Positions 37,096-50,059 of a DNA stretch of 64,000 nt are shown piece after piece. The translations under genes and the position numbers were made by a program. Source of the stretch: Notamacropus eugenii (taxonomy: Eukaryota > Chordata > Mammalia > Diprotodontia > Macropodidae); the NCBI RefSeq assembly GCF_028372415.1, contig NC_092876.1:221637528-221701527 (forward strand), in the 5' to 3' direction. The first letter of the stretch is position 1, and each line of letters opens with the position of its first letter. The notes below the pieces were generated by a model. That model was not told where the DNA came from, did no database searches, and saw only the letters and a list, made by a program, of their open reading frames with translations.

Positions 37096-38385
37096 GTCAT
37101 TTGGGTTTGATGTGTTATTCCTTCCAAGATTTTTTGTACATCTGAATAGTGGTGAAATTTTAGGTGATAGGGGAGTTATTTGTGCACAAGGGTGAACTCT
37201 AAATCATAGCTACCCTCCAAGATCCCTTTATACCTATATGTCCCTTAAGAAAGATAAAGGGAATGAGGAAATAGCTTTTAGTTTTAAAAAGTTTGATATT
37301 ATTATTATTATTATGATTAAAACCTGCATCAGAACTTCAATAAAAGGAAAATGACTATAATTTTATATAATTGTTACACCTAACATTTGGGTATTGAGAT
37401 CATTTACTCTGGGAATTACAACATGGATACACAATAAGGAAATTCATTTCTGAAATACTTCACTGGGATACTTCATCTATTACCACATTCCACTTGGTCT
37501 AGGTAGTTGTACTTGTCTATTTTAAGAGGGACTAAATAGCCAGTTTTGGGAGATAACTTTCCCTTCATTCACAATATGAGTGGTTTGGCCACTCTGTTAA
37601 GGGTGGAGATGAATCCTGCAAACTGTTTCAGGCTTGATTTCACTCACTCCACATCATGGGGGCCCCTTAAAGAAAAGATAGCCAAGAAAAGCAAGCAGAG
37701 CAAATCATTATAAAATAACAGCCATTAGCTAGTCAGAATATAAGTCCAGCTGAAAGGGGAAGAAAATTGGAAACTTTCTTGATCTGTAATTAGAATAATT
37801 TATAATAAGAAAATCAGAAGAATGTGCCAATATTTTCCATCAGTTCTCATTACCTCACCAGCTGTGCCCAACACAGGATGCCACTATTTCAGTCAGTGTA
37901 CATTTTTTCCTACTTGAAACTGCTCTTCAAATGTAAGAAACTATCTCTATGACCTACAAACAAGAAACTGAAAGCTACTTACTCCCCTCTTTTTCAAACA
38001 AATGGAAATTAGGTCTGGTGTAGGACTTTGCTTGCCAAAGAAAATATGAGAAAGCCAGGATGTGACTGGATTGGGCTGTATATTAAGGAGGTTACATTTT
38101 AAAAGTTCACAGGCCAAAATACCAGAGGGCTAGAGAAGCATGAGTGAATAATGAAAAAAGGACACACCAAAAAAAAAAAAAAAAGATGTCCAAGATTTTA
38201 AAAGAAAAGAAACTTAAATCTTCTGAGTCTTCCCAATTTTTAGCATGTTGTCCAGTCTTTCCTAGAATATAGTAGCCACCTGGCAAATTGCCAGTTAGTT
38301 TAAGTAGTGGAATTATTAGTTAATTTTATCAGTGGAGAAAGACAATTCACAAAAAAGAAACTCATTAGAAATAAAAAGGGGGAGG
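37096..38385. other. FAP intron 21, unique stretch
   Basis: A short (ATT)n at about 37298-37312 and an A run near 38168. No repeat family or exon recognised. Confidence 0.4.
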
Positions 38386-38389
38386 GATC

Positions 38390-39000
38390 TAAATGATCTA
38401 AATTGACTGTCCCCAAGTCAATCCATCCTCCACAAAGTGGAGTTTTCCAAAGTGATTTTCCTAAAAGGTTATTTTATCATGTCACTCCCCTACTCACAAA
38501 TTCCAGTGGCTCCCTACTATCTCTAGGAACAAATATCTCCTCTGTTAAGCATTAAGCCCTTCTCATCTTGTCCCCAACATACCTTTCCAGCCTTATAATA
38601 CACTAAGATCTCTCCCAACCTTGCATCCTACAATCTAGTCAATCTAGTCTTTTTACTGTTCCTCAAACAAGGCACTCCATTACTCATCTCTATGCCATGT
38701 CCTCCATGCCTGGAATGGACTTCCCCTCACTTCTACCTCTTGCAAATCTTGGTTTCTTTCAAGATACCTCTAAAGGGCTACTTTTTGCATAAAGCCTTTC
38801 CCGATTCCCTCAGCTGTGAGTACCACTGACCTCTATCACATTTTATCTATTTTCTTTCAGTTTTGTATATCCCAATATATGCCTCTCCTGATAGCATGTA
38901 AGCTCCTTGAGGACTGTTTTCCTTTTGCATTTCTATTTCTAGTACTGGCACAATGACTGGCATTTGGGCACTTAATAAATTCTTATTGATAGATTGATCA
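38390..39000 (+). repeat. CR1/L2-clade LINE 3' end
   Basis: Long copy: tcatgtcactcccctactca, ccagtggctccctactatct, cctttccagccttataatac, catgcctggaatggacttcc, gtaagctccttgaggactgt and cttaataaattcttattgat. It ends about 130 bases before exon 21 on the map, antisense to FAP. Confidence 0.7.
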
Positions 39001-39129
39001 AACAAATATTGCTAAATTTTCACTTCACTCTATGGTGGAAAATAGAATCAAGGTAACCATATAGAACATGTTAGAAAATAATTATAGTTCCATTGACTAT
39101 CAGGCATAGAAATATACAAAACAACTTAC

Positions 39130-39184
39130 CCAGCCCCATATGGCTATTCTCTTTTCATCAATGAAACCCATTTCTATGAATTTT
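39130..39184 (-). CDS. FAP: FAP exon 21
   Basis: 55 bases giving the last base of codon 605 and residues 606-623 (KFIEMGFIDEKRIAIWGW), ending directly before Ser624. Codon 605 becomes AAA (Lys; Arg in human). Acceptor CTTTAG, donor TGG|gtaagt. It is isolated between introns of 8.1 and 9.9 kb. Confidence 0.96.
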
Positions 39185-39394
39185 CTAAAGTAAAGGAAAC
39201 ACATGTTAAAATATATACACACTATACTTATTATGAATTATATTTATTCAAGAGCTAAATAATTTTTAAAAAGTCAACTTCTTCTTTTTTTTTCAAACTC
39301 ATTGACCCTAATGGACAGTTTACAAATGGTGACGAGGATATCAGCTTCACTTTCTACAAAGGGCAAAAGAATTTCAGGCCCCCTAGTATCTGTA

Positions 39395-39535
39395 TTTCAA
39401 CTTAATTTGTCATTCAATATAATTTTGATATAGCAGTTTCCTTCATAATCCTATGCATTTTATTTTATGCATTTAAAAACATTATTCTGAGAAGAGATTC
39501 ATAGGATTCATTGGTCAATGTCAAGAAACAAACAT
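39395..39535 (+). repeat. hAT-like non-autonomous element fragment
   Basis: tttccttcataatcctatgc, attttattttatgcatttaa and aaacattattctgagaagag match the family at 3930 and 61565. Confidence 0.5.
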
Positions 39536-40555
39536 GAAAGGCCTTATTTAAAGGGACCTCATTGCTGAATTGCCAAGTACCTAGTGATGGCATGTGGTCT
39601 ACACCAACTGTGGTTTAATTCAGTGCTGGTTAGGAAGAAACTTGAGAAAATTCCCAAGAAACAGATGCAGTACCAGAATGAACCTGCAGAAAAGCAATGG
39701 CACAGTGTCCATATTCCAACAGAAATAGGCAAAAAGACAGAGGTAATGTAGATAGAGCCATAAAATGTTCTTTATTCATGCCGTTCAGGTTTTTGTTCAC
39801 TGCCATCTGGGCATAGGGGTGAGTAATTGTGATTTGTTGACTCCGTGAGTTTCTTAAAAGGATTTCAGACACATTCTCCCTTGACTCTAATGCTCACAGT
39901 GTGTAGGTTCCAAAGGTGTGGATGACTGGCAAAGTTATCCAAGCAAAGCTGCTATAATCTCTATGCATAAGCAAACAGGATGAGGTACTGTTAGTCACAG
40001 CTGTCACCTGGAGCTCTAGGTGCAACTGAGGATTTGGGAGGGAGAAGTAAAGCATCAGTGTCCATGCAAATGCTGTTGCCAGGAAAGCAGAGAAAACAGA
40101 CAGCAAATTGCTACTTATTTCAACCACTCCTCCATAGCCTGGGCCAGATTCTGTGTTAAGGTGGAAGATGTTAAACGATGGAGGGGAAAAAATTAATATC
40201 TTAAATTTTTTTTCTTTGCCGCTGATGCTTGCTTGATGGCCACTTCTGAGATATAAAATGCAATTTATGGCTTTATGATTATCCAGAAGCTAGCAATGAG
40301 ACTGCCTTAGATGGATGAGAAAAAGCAAATAACAGATGCTACCTGAGAACAGAGGAAATTTTTAATACCCTCCTTCCTTGTTTTATCCTGAAAAGGATGA
40401 CTCGAACAGGAAATGGTCATGTAATAGTTAACAAGGAAATTAAACAAGAACACATGTGGTAGTAAAAATAAGTCAAAGGGCTATTACACAATCTAAAAGC
40501 ATTAAGCTCAATAAAATGCGCTCCTGAATTCTTTTTCATCTTCTTTTTTTAGAAT
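39536..40555. other. FAP intron 20, unique stretch
   Basis: No repeat or exon recognised; two minus-strand frames (39630-39872 and 39894-40127) show no family motif and no flanking splice signals that would place them in FAP. Confidence 0.4.
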
Positions 40556-41285
40556 GCCAAACAGAAGAGTTTATATTTGATTCTGGAAGTAGCCATTGGA
40601 AAATATTGCATGGGAAGTTGGAGGAGGTGGCATAACTAGACCAACACTTTAGGAAAACCATTTTGACAACTGTGTGATGGATGGACTTGAGTAGTCAGAA
40701 ACCTGAGGCAGGGTTCGTGAGGAGATTTTAGGTGAGGTACTAAGAAAAAATACAAGTGCTCAAGGATCGTAACTCAGGCAGAGTGTCACTCCATAGTCCT
40801 TCAAACTGATGGACAAACATGGCTAGTGGCTTAGGTGTATAGTAGGAGGTGTTCTTTAAAAAGAGCCCAGAATTCTGGATCACTATCTTTATATCTGACT
40901 CCTGTTATTAGGCAGATTCATAGGGAATCAAGGGGAGGGAAAACATTGGGACAGTCAGTGAGTGGACAGACTGTGATACCCTTCTTCCCCCTCACCCCTA
41001 TCTCTCCCTGCCATTGTTAACCACAAGGATATTTTGATTATAAAAGTTTGTCAAACTAATTATGATCAGGACAACCTTGTAGACCCTGCATAAAAGAAGG
41101 TGACTTAACCAGCTTTTGAGTAAATAGGAACTTTCCACTGTATAGATGGGTCAAACATGGAGTTATCTTTTTCAGCTAGAATCTAGAAAAAAACCCAGTT
41201 GTTGCAGGGATCATTAGGAGGCTATTGCAATAGTCCTGCTGAGAAGTCATGAATATGATTCAGAATTTCCTGGATGCAGTAAAAG
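40556..41285 (-). repeat. CR1/L2-clade LINE remnants
   Basis: gtttatatttgattctggaa, ccattttgacaactgtgtga and aggaggctattgcaatagtc match the copies at 12100-12960 and 36400-36600. Between 40770 and 41160 the match is unclear. Confidence 0.5.
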
Positions 41286-41289
41286 CAAT

Positions 41290-42250
41290 CTTGAGAGGAA
41301 AATCATATCCTTGTTCATGCTTCTTTTGAATCTTGTGTTTGAATGTCACATTTTCTATTTTTCATTAGGAATACTTAGAAGTCTTCTATTTCATTAAATA
41401 TCCATTCCTCTCCCACCCCCAATTCTTTGCATTATACTCAGTTTTGCTAGGTAAGTTATTCTTGGTTGCAATTCTAGCACTTTTGCATTCTGGAATATCA
41501 TATTTATTCTTTATGGTGGTAGATACAAAATCTTGTGTGAGCCTGACTATAGCTCCACAGTATTTAAATGGTTTCTTTTTGACTGCTTTAAATATTTTCT
41601 CCTTGATCTGGGAACTCTGGAATTTGACTATAATATTCCTGGGATTTTCATTTTGGAATCTCTTTTAAGAGGTGATCAGTGGATTCTTTCAGTTCCTAAT
41701 TTGCCCTCTGGTTCTAAGAGATATTTGGACAATTTTCCTTTATAATTTCCTGGACTATAATGTTTTTTTTTTTTTGATTATGGCTTTCAGGTAGACTAAT
41801 AATTCTTAATTATCTCTCCTCAATCTATTTTCAGGTCAATTTGTTTTCCTGTGAGATATATCACATTCTCTTCTATTTTTTTGTTCTTTTGACTTTGTTT
41901 CATTATTTCTTGATGTCTCATGGAGGCAATAGTTTTGACTTGCCCAATTCTCATTTTTTGAGGAATTATTTTCTTTAGTGTACTTTTGTACCTCTTTTTC
42001 CATTTGGTCAATTCTGATTTTTAAGGAATTATGTTCCTCTGCCTCTTTTACCAAGTTGTTAACGCTCTTTTCATAATTTTCTTGCATTACTCTTATTTCT
42101 TCTCTCAATTCTTCCTCTACTTCTCTTATTTGATTCTTAAAATCTCTTTGTTTTGCTCTTTAAAATGATCCTTTCTTTAGCTCTTCCAGGAATTCTTATT
42201 GGACTTGTGTCCAATCTGATTTTTTTGTCTAAATGTTCCTTTCATTCTGA
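41290..42250 (-). pseudogene. LINE-1/half-LINE ORF1 fragment in FAP intron 20
   Basis: Minus-strand frames at 41836-42108 and 41820-42011 show coiled-coil and RRM-region words of ORF1 (MREEIRVMQENYEKS, IRIDQMEKEVQKYTKENNSS, KKIEENVIYLTGK), followed by C-terminal-domain words down to about 41350. Several frameshifts. It lies in the same orientation as FAP. Confidence 0.75.
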
Positions 42251-42339
42251 TGTCTTGGTCTGCTCCCACTCTTGAATCCTAAGGAACTTCAGGATAGATT
42301 TTGATTTAGATTACACACATTTATAGCCTCATTGTGTGC

Positions 42340-42570
42340 AAAGTGTTTGTGGATGATGATGAAGGTAATAGAAACACTACCCCTGTCCTTAAATCTATCA
42401 GTCAATAAGCATGAGGATACAAAGAAATTCTATAGACAGTTCCTGCTCTCAGAGAACTAAGGTCTGATGGGAAAGACAACATAAAAACAACTATGTATAA
42501 GCAAGATGTATAGAGGATCAATTGCAGATAAGTACTTGGAAAGGATTTTAAAAGCATCGATGATTAGCTT
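42340..42570 (-). repeat. CR1/L2-clade LINE 3' end
   Basis: gcatgaggatacaaagaaat, cagttcctgctctcagagaa and aaacaactatgtataagcaa match the family's terminal part. Confidence 0.5.
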
Positions 42571-42689
42571 AGTGAAATTAGCAGGTTATTTTAAAAGGGT
42601 ATGTTTTATCTGGTTCTTGGCCACCACTAGATTCAACTTTTACAATAGTTACTATATAAGAATTCACTTTCCCCTAAACTTGCAAGAAC

Positions 42690-42932
42690 AGATAGCTGCC
42701 ACAGGGGATAGAGTTGGACCTGGAGTCAGGAAGAAATGAGTTCAAATCCAGCCTCAGCTGTTAGCTATGTGACCCTGGGCAAATCACTTATACTTTGCCT
42801 GCCTTGGTTTCTTCATATGTGAAATAGGGATAATGATAACACTTGTTTCTCAGGATGGTTGTGAGGATCAAATGAGATGATATTTGTAAAGTGCTTTGTG
42901 AATCGGTTATAAGTGCTAGCTGTTATTTATTA
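42690..42932 (+). repeat. tRNA-derived/MIR-type SINE
   Basis: gttggacctggagtcaggaa, tagctatgtgaccctgggca, ggatggttgtgaggatcaaa and gtaaagtgctttgtgaatcg. Confidence 0.7.
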
Positions 42933-42934
42933 TT

Positions 42935-44010
42935 GTTACTTCTCCTTCTGACTTTACTATTTTTGATAATAACACCTAGTTTCCTATGTTTGAAATCTTG
43001 GAATAATTGGTGATTCCTCTTTATCCATTTTGGAAGCTCATTGGTCACTAAGTTCTATCTATTATCTCTTATGTCCCTCTGTTCCCCTTTGCTGCCACTT
43101 TAAGACTGTCCTCTTAATGGATCTGCCCAACTTTACCCTCTCTGCCTTCCAATACATCCCTTATGTCACTGCCAGACTAACCTTCCTTATGTGTTCAACT
43201 AGTTCTTTTGCTCATCAATCTTCAATGGCTCCCTATTTTCTAGATAGTAATGTGGCTACCCGAAAAATCAAGAGCATCCGCATTCTGGTAGCACCTTACT
43301 CTTCCACCTTAGAGAGGCAGCATGTAGTAGCAGAAAGAATATTCACTGGAGTCAGAGGACCTGGGTGCAAATGTTACCAATGTGACATTGCACAAGTTAT
43401 TAAACATTTTGAGACCTCAGTTTCCTCATGTAAAATGAATGGGTTTGGACTAGATGACCTCTGAGATCCTACCCAGATTTTGCTTTATGATTCTAATTTT
43501 ATACATATTTCTACCAGCCACATCCTTTATAGTCCATCTAAGCTAGATATGGTTTCCACATATAACAACCTCACATAGTGCTTTGTTTCTACCTCTTTAA
43601 TACTGTTATCATATATTATTTAAGTATATGCGTATCTGTTCCTTCCTATGCTCCATTCACAATATTCCATCTCCCACCTTTTCAAAAACGGCAGCTGAGC
43701 ATAGAATATTCGCTTTCTCCTGACCTCTGCACTATAATGGTATCTCTAGTTCCCTTCACGCCTCAACTCAAGTACCACCTCCTCCACAAGGCCTTTCCTG
43801 ATTCTCCCAATTGTGAGTCCTCTCTCTTAATCTCTGAAATTTCTTTGTTTTTACTTATCTGCTTCCATGCTTTATTCCACTCTCCCTTACCCCCAGTAGA
43901 ATGTATACTGCCAGAGAACAAGGACTGGTTCATTTTGAAGCTTTGTTTCTTCTTGCTTGGCATGATGCATGGTACTTAATAAATGGTAACTGAAGTGTAT
44001 TAAATGAATC
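42935..44010 (+). repeat. CR1/L2-clade LINE 3' region with nested MIR-like SINE
   Basis: LINE parts at 42935-43305 and 43495-44010; the plus-strand frame at 43578-43979 contains PQLKYHLLHKAFPDSP, the C-terminal signature. A SINE pattern at 43310-43490 (ggagtcagaggacctgggtg, gatgacctctgagatcctac) interrupts it. Confidence 0.65.
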
Positions 44011-44239
44011 TGACTACAAACTTTATGAGCACAGGGATCATGCCTTATCTAAACTTGCTGTCTCAGTACAGTAACCTATATGTTGATTCAATTTAAGATG
44101 AAAATGGATATGGATTAACATGCTACCTAGGGGAAAAAATCTCTTCACTGACATATTATATAAAAATATCTAAAAATATGTACTCTGTTTTGAAACATTC
44201 ATTAGGAATTTGACATTGAATTTATGATTTAGAGAGTAT

Positions 44240-44485
44240 TATTGTTCAGTCATTTCAGAAGATTTCTGACTATGACCCAGTTTGTGGTTTCCTTAGCAAA
44301 GATTCTGGAGTGGTTTGCCGTTTCTTTCTCCAGCTCATTTTGCAGATGAGGAATTAAGGTAAAGAGGGTTAAGTGACTTGCCCAGGCTCACACAGCTAGT
44401 AAGTGTTTGAGGCCAGATTTTGAAGTCAGGATTTTTCCCTTACTCCAGACCCAACACTATATTAACTTTGCTGCCAAGCTGCCAC
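44240..44485 (-). repeat. tRNA-derived SINE
   Basis: ttgttcagtcatttcagaag, ggagtggtttgccgtttctt, gtgacttgcccaggctcaca: same type as 13720 and 14235, minus strand. Confidence 0.75.
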
Positions 44486-45340
44486 ATTTAGCATATCCTG
44501 GACTCTAATTTCAGATTTAAGTCCTCCCTGCCTCTCTTTTTTCCCCTAGCCTTCTCACTATATCATATATCCAGTACCATACCCAATATCATTGATGCAT
44601 AACTTCTGGTAATAGTATTATTTGTTTAGATGAATTTGAAAAGTTCTGAATTGTATCTGGGTATTGAGAGCCAAGGAGGCCATACCCATTATGTTGTTTT
44701 GCTAACTTGAACACTATAAAACATATCCTGCTTAGGGCCAGACCATTTATAAATCTTTGTATTCTGATGAAAGTCCTGAAGCAGATGGGCATTAGCTTCC
44801 ATCATTCTGCTCCTGCCAATCACCTCCCACCCTGTTTTGTTTAAGGATTTTTTTTTTGTGGGGGTGAGAGGTGTGGTATAGTACAAAGGAATATTTATTG
44901 TTGCTTGAGCTAATTTTTTTTTATTTTATTAGAATAGTGATAATTTATGGCTGAGCTCTCATTTTGCACAAGATTCAGCAGGACAATTCTGTTCTTAGGG
45001 GGGAATTGTAGGGGAGGCAATGGAGGGATTATATAGTGGTGTCTGATTCCCAGACACTCCTCTGGGAGAGTTCAAACTGTGGTTTGAATCCTTCTCAGGA
45101 TTATCATTATAATTCTATCCTTTTTATTTTTCTTAGTTTCTCAAAGCATCATGTTCCCTGGCTTACCTTTCACCTTTGTGGGGCAATAGCTTTCCAGCAA
45201 AAGCAGCATACCACCATCCTGCAGTCTCTACTGTTGCACCAACAACTGTTGCACATATGTTTACAGTAGCTAAGAAAGTTCCTTGATTTCTGTAGTCCTT
45301 TAAGTGCTCATGAAAAGAGGCTAATCTAAAAGTTCCGGCA
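44486..45340. other. FAP intron 20, unique stretch
   Basis: No repeat or exon recognised. Confidence 0.35.
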
Positions 45341-45344
45341 GGGG

Positions 45345-45970
45345 GAACCAATTCCTGGATATATTCACTATGTACAGTTCTTACATCTAAGCTCTCTGAG
45401 GGAAGGGACTCTGTCTTTTGCATCTCTATATCCTCCACTGAGCTTAGCACAGGGCTTTACAATGACCTAATGAACCAATGAAACCTCAATCCTGCCTTCA
45501 TTTGAAAGGAATTCAACATATAGGTCAATGGTCCCTCAAATACAGTGCCTCAACCTACTCATCTCCCATGATCTTCTCCTCCATTCCACCTCAGATACTC
45601 ATAGGATGTTAATACCCTTCATCTGGCCACCACCCATAAGTGTTCCACATTCATATTTGAGATCTCTGAATCTCCTTTACTCAATCATAATCTTTTATCT
45701 TTCCATTTCTCCTATGGTTTAGCCCTCCCACACCTACTCTTCATCCTTCCTGTGATTTCCCTCAAAGCTGTCCACCAGGTCATTACTCTTGTTCTGCCTA
45801 CATGTTTTTTCCTTCCTAAATCTCAAACCTTTGGGGACTCAGGTCAGTGCTTTACTATCTTCTACTTTCAGTCCTTGTTTTTTGCTTTTTCTTTATGTCA
45901 GTAGCGCTTAACATAGTACTTAACTTGGAACATAGTAAGAACTTAATAAAAATGTCAATGTATCACATGA
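45345..45970 (+). repeat. CR1/L2-clade LINE 3' ends, two pieces
   Basis: 45345-45475 (taagctctctgagggaaggg, gagcttagcacagggcttta) and 45520-45970 (tgtccaccaggtcattactc, ggaacatagtaagaacttaa). Confidence 0.55.
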
Positions 45971-47225
45971 TTGAATGAAGAAATGAAAGAAGAGATGTAA
46001 TGAATGACATTCAGTTTTTCTGTAGACTCTAGATCAATAAGACTGAGGAAAGCAAAGATATGCAATAACTAAGCCCATCCTACTCTCTTCTGTATATGAA
46101 TCCCATTATTTAATTGGTGTTGTTATGGTAACCAATGAGATTTGTGCTTTCCTATTTTGTGGTGCTAAAAATGAAAGAGGTTGGATTGAATAGTCTCTAA
46201 GGTCCTTGTCAGATCTAGGCTGATGATCTGGTGATCCTCTGTTGATCAGAGGTAACATATTTCACCAAGACCTGTCTGTGGAGTTCACATGTAATATGGC
46301 CACGCTAACCAAGGAATGTAAGAAGATGCTAAATATTTCTTGAGCAACTTCATGAGCACTCATTCTCCTTAAATTTGCATGTTTCACTTATAGTAGTAAG
46401 TAAATATAAATAAAATAAAATGTGGAATGACCTGTGGTTCAAAGAAGTTTTTCGTATGTAGCTTATTTTGTTCCTGTGGTTGAATGTGTTTCTTTCTTTT
46501 TTCTTTTCTTTTTTTTTAAATACTAGGACCACTGCCAAAACAAGTAAGTTTTTAGCTCTACCAACCTTGGGAAAGATCCTATTGAATTACAAATGAGACA
46601 TAATGTTCATCCTTGTATTTTAATGTAATCCTCAGGATTACAAGACATTTGGAACTTGTAAACCAAAAGTTGGTTTCCATTGCATGATAGAATACAAAAA
46701 TGTGAACCTCAGTGACAAAAAAGCACGCAATGCACTATGGAATAATGGTTGCAACAAGTTTAATAATGTTAATATCCTTTTTAAAGCCAGGTCTTTAGAG
46801 ATAGAAAATACTGCCATGCAAGTTTATATTACATAAGAAATCTGAGGTCCAGGTAAATCTAATGGGATTTAGTACCATACCTGTGCATTGGCTGTATTGG
46901 TTATCTAATAACTTACCTACCAGTTTACCATTTATTACTCAAGCAAATCTCTATTATTTGATGTATATCATTTATGTGAATATAAATATTTATGAAACTA
47001 CATCTTTTTGACAGGGCAGAATAAATATAAATTAATGAATCAGGATCTATACTTTTTAATATTAAAGATTATCTTCTTCTGTTTAAATATAAGATATAAG
47101 TTATTAGTATCAAATGCAATTTGTATGGAATATATACAGATATGTATACATGTGTACGTGTGTATGAGTATATATATTCCTTTCCTGGCAGCTATTAATG
47201 ACTTGAAGGACTTCTAACTTAAAAG
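45971..47225. other. FAP intron 20, mostly unique; short MIR tail near 46165-46245
   Basis: gaggttggattgaatagtct and ctaaggtccttgtcagatct form a SINE tail. The rest is AT-rich with no recognised feature. Confidence 0.4.
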
Positions 47226-47227
47226 AA

Positions 47228-47478
47228 GGGGCAATAAGGTGGTACAGTGAATAGAGCACTGGACCTGTAGTTGGGAAAACCTAACTTCAAGTCTGGCCTC
47301 AGCTACTTGCTAGCTGTGCGACCCATGGCAACTGACTTAACCCTGTTTGCCTCAATTTCCTTATCTGCAAAATAAGCAGGAGAAGGAAATGGCAAACCAC
47401 TTCAGTATCATTGTTAAGAAAACCACAAATGGAATCATGAAGTCAGACACAACTGAAAAAAAAATGACAACTTAAAAG
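47228..47478 (+). repeat. tRNA-derived marsupial-type SINE
   Basis: gggcaataaggtggtacagt, gagcactggacctgtagttg, gagaaggaaatggcaaacca and a tail gtcagacacaactgaaaaaa; same type as 32985. Confidence 0.8.
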
Positions 47479-47639
47479 AAAATTCTTAGCAGATCAATGT
47501 AAATTAATAAAAATACTTATTAATAATAATAAAGATAGAGACAGGACCTGTGATTTCATTGTTTATATGTAACTCTCAGTTAATTAAATGCCCCTACCAA
47601 TGGAGGTTAGCACTTTTTGTGTATCTTATAGTCATAGAG

Positions 47640-47880
47640 AATTGCCTAGAATCCTTAAAAGCTAAGTGACTGGTCCAAGTCCCGTAGCCAGTATATGACT
47701 GAAATGAAACTAGATCACAGCTTTTCCTGGTTTTGAGGTCAGCTCTCTATCCACTGATACACTATCTGTGATAACGGCAATACTAATGATGATGATGATG
47801 ATATAACAATAGTTAATATTTACAAAGCATTTGAAGGTTAGCAAGGCACTTTACATCTGTTATCTCACTTGAGACAGTTT
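47640..47880 (-). repeat. MIR-like SINE with short (GAT)n
   Basis: aagtgactggtccaagtccc and gctctctatccactgatac, then (GAT)n at about 47788-47802, then a tail ttgaaggttagcaaggcact. Confidence 0.55.
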
Positions 47881-48469
47881 AATTGTTCTTCCTTGCTATA
47901 TAATTGCTGTTGGTTTTCTGGTGTAAAACCTGTGTGTGATTTATGTGACCAAGACTGAAATTAGCTTAGCTTTGGGAGTTATAATTGCTTACTTTTTCAA
48001 TAAATATCTCTTGAATGTGGACTATGTCAAAAGGTTCTGTGCTGGGCATTGAAAAGGACACAAAAATGTACTTTTTCAATACTACTTACCCATACATGAA
48101 ACAATAACATAGGCTCAGAAACTATAGATAAATACCAATACATATTTATGGATGGTGCTTCTGAATAATACTTCTAATGACTATTTTCTTAATATTTCTG
48201 ACAAAAAAAGGAGACAAAATTATATTTGGGAATGAGTCTGGTTGAGTGAAAATACTAGACTCTGAAGCATAATTTTAAAATTCCTTCTATCTTTCCAAGA
48301 TTAACTCTTCAGCAATATGTATTTCTTGAAAATATGCTTTCTGAAAACAAAGAGAGAGGTTCAGAAAATATCTGTAAGGCCACGGTGTTCCCTAGAGATA
48401 ACTGGTTTAACAACAACAATAATCCATCTAAAAGTCTTTAGTGTGGCAGAACTCTGAGGCCATACCTCT

Positions 48470-48658
48470 ACATCCATCCATCCCTCCATCCATCCATCAA
48501 TCCATCCATCCATCCATCCATCAATCCATCCATCCATCCATCTATCTATCATCTCTCTGTCTATCTATCTATCCATCCATCTATCTATCCATCCATCTAT
48601 CTATCCATCTTTCCATCTATCCATCTATCTATCTATCTTCCTATCTACTTGTCTATCA
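48470..48658 (+). repeat. Microsatellite (ATCC)n/(ATCT)n
   Basis: About 190 bases of ATCC units passing into ATCT and mixed units. Long perfect stretches suggest length polymorphism. It lies 0.4 kb from FAP exon 20 and accounts for the Ser/Ile/His/Pro-rich frame on the plus strand. Confidence 0.95.
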
Positions 48659-49057
48659 GACATAGAATTAGAAACAACTGAAAAGATGTAAGATGTTCTG
48701 ATTTCCTGTGGACCATCTTTATAATTATAAATAGCCAAATTATAATGATGACAGTTCTGTCATTCATGAGATGACTTTAACAAACTATTGGGAATTCTAG
48801 ATGATTGCTTCTATCAGAGTAAGATGGATATAGTTTTGATCCTTCCACCAATATAAAACATGGTAAATACTTTTTGGCTATCTTCCCTTGCATCTTTTTT
48901 CTAATCCTGGGAAAGAAATGTTCATCATCTTTAAAGTCAGTGGCAGTCTGAGGCTGTTAGAAAAATGGAGGTACCAGGAAGGCCAAAAAGAGGCAATGAA
49001 AATCAGTACATAACACTTATTAAGCCTCTACTAATAGGCATATGGCAAAGCACTCAC

Positions 49058-49252
49058 TTTACAGCAGATATTTGATCCTCAACTTCATAAACTCCCAGCT
49101 TCCGATACACAGCATACAGCAATTTGTCACCTTGAAAAGCTGTTCCCCGGCCATCCACCAAGGCAACAATGATGTCTTCTTTACTTGCAAGGTATGTTAT
49201 CCAGCTAACTGAAAATAAAGGTCTCACACTCTGACTGCAAGGACCACCATAC
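49058..49252 (-). CDS. FAP: FAP exon 20 (oxyanion-hole Tyr541)
   Basis: The longest exon here, 195 bases, encoding residues 541-604 and parts of codons 540 and 605. It starts YGGPCSQSVRP, with Tyr541 for the oxyanion hole, and runs through VDGRGTAFQGDKLLYAVYRK to VEDQISAV. This is the N-terminal part of the alpha/beta-hydrolase fold. Wording is FAP-like rather than DPP4-like (GRGTAFQGDKLLYAVYRKLG). Acceptor CTTTAG, donor AAA|gtgagt. Confidence 0.97.
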
Positions 49253-49679
49253 CTAAAGAAAATGGTAAGATTAATTTTTTTCTGTTTATTTTGATTTTTA
49301 TCACTGAAATCTACTCCCTTATAATATATATCACACAGTATACTTTATAGTGAAAAATATAATTTCGCTAGAGATTAAAAGTAAAATTATATTCGAAATG
49401 AAACAATTAAAATGAAGACCACACTTTTGCTAAGTGCTCAAAAATGGAAACCCTTTGAGCACACTCTCCAAAAAGAATTGGAGAAGCCTATGGGGTTAAC
49501 ATGTCAGGAGAAAATATATAGTTGTTAGAACTATCTTTTTGCCATCTGTTTCTTTCTGAAATATGCATTTAAAAATATGGTGTCTTAAGGATACTGTGTA
49601 CAGGTCAGAAATAATTTGGAGTATGTATGATTCTTCTGGATGTCATCCATTTCTAGTCTCCACAGTTTAATAATTTCAT

Positions 49680-49880
49680 AAGACTTATATATGAAAGGCA
49701 CCCAAGAGGTTGTCTAGTTCAATTCCTTCATTTTACAAACTTATGAACTTAAAGATACAAAGACATAAAGGACCTTTTCTGGTGTTACATAGTTAATAAT
49801 TGACTGAATCAGGATTTGAACCTAGGATTGGAACCCATCTCATTTCAGACCCAGTGCTCTTTGTGTTAGAAAAGAGTGCT
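49680..49880 (-). repeat. MIR-like SINE in FAP intron 19
   Basis: gaggttgtctagttcaattc, tttgaacctaggattggaac; minus-strand order. Confidence 0.5.
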
Positions 49881-50059
49881 TCTCAAACCACACCATTCAA
49901 AAGGCTAATATTGAGACTTCCAATATTTTCAGTGGAAACTTTTTTTGGTAAAGGTAGTGTGATCTACCCATCAAGTTCAGCAGTGGAAATGGAAACAAGT
50001 CCATCTTAAAATCACAAAGTCTAATCCATTCATTTTTAATAGATATACTCTATTTGTAG

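Noticed and set aside
36576..37127. 183-codon minus-strand frame rich in Cys, Met and Tyr at its start
   Set aside because: The N-terminal part is a translated tetranucleotide microsatellite and the rest is LINE reverse transcriptase debris.
43578..43979. 133-codon plus-strand frame
   Set aside because: Contains the QLKYHLLHKAFPD-type LINE C terminus; part of a repeat.
48441..48665. Regular repeats resembling a CRISPR array or a repeat protein
   Set aside because: It is an ATCC/ATCT microsatellite with no spacers, in a vertebrate intron.
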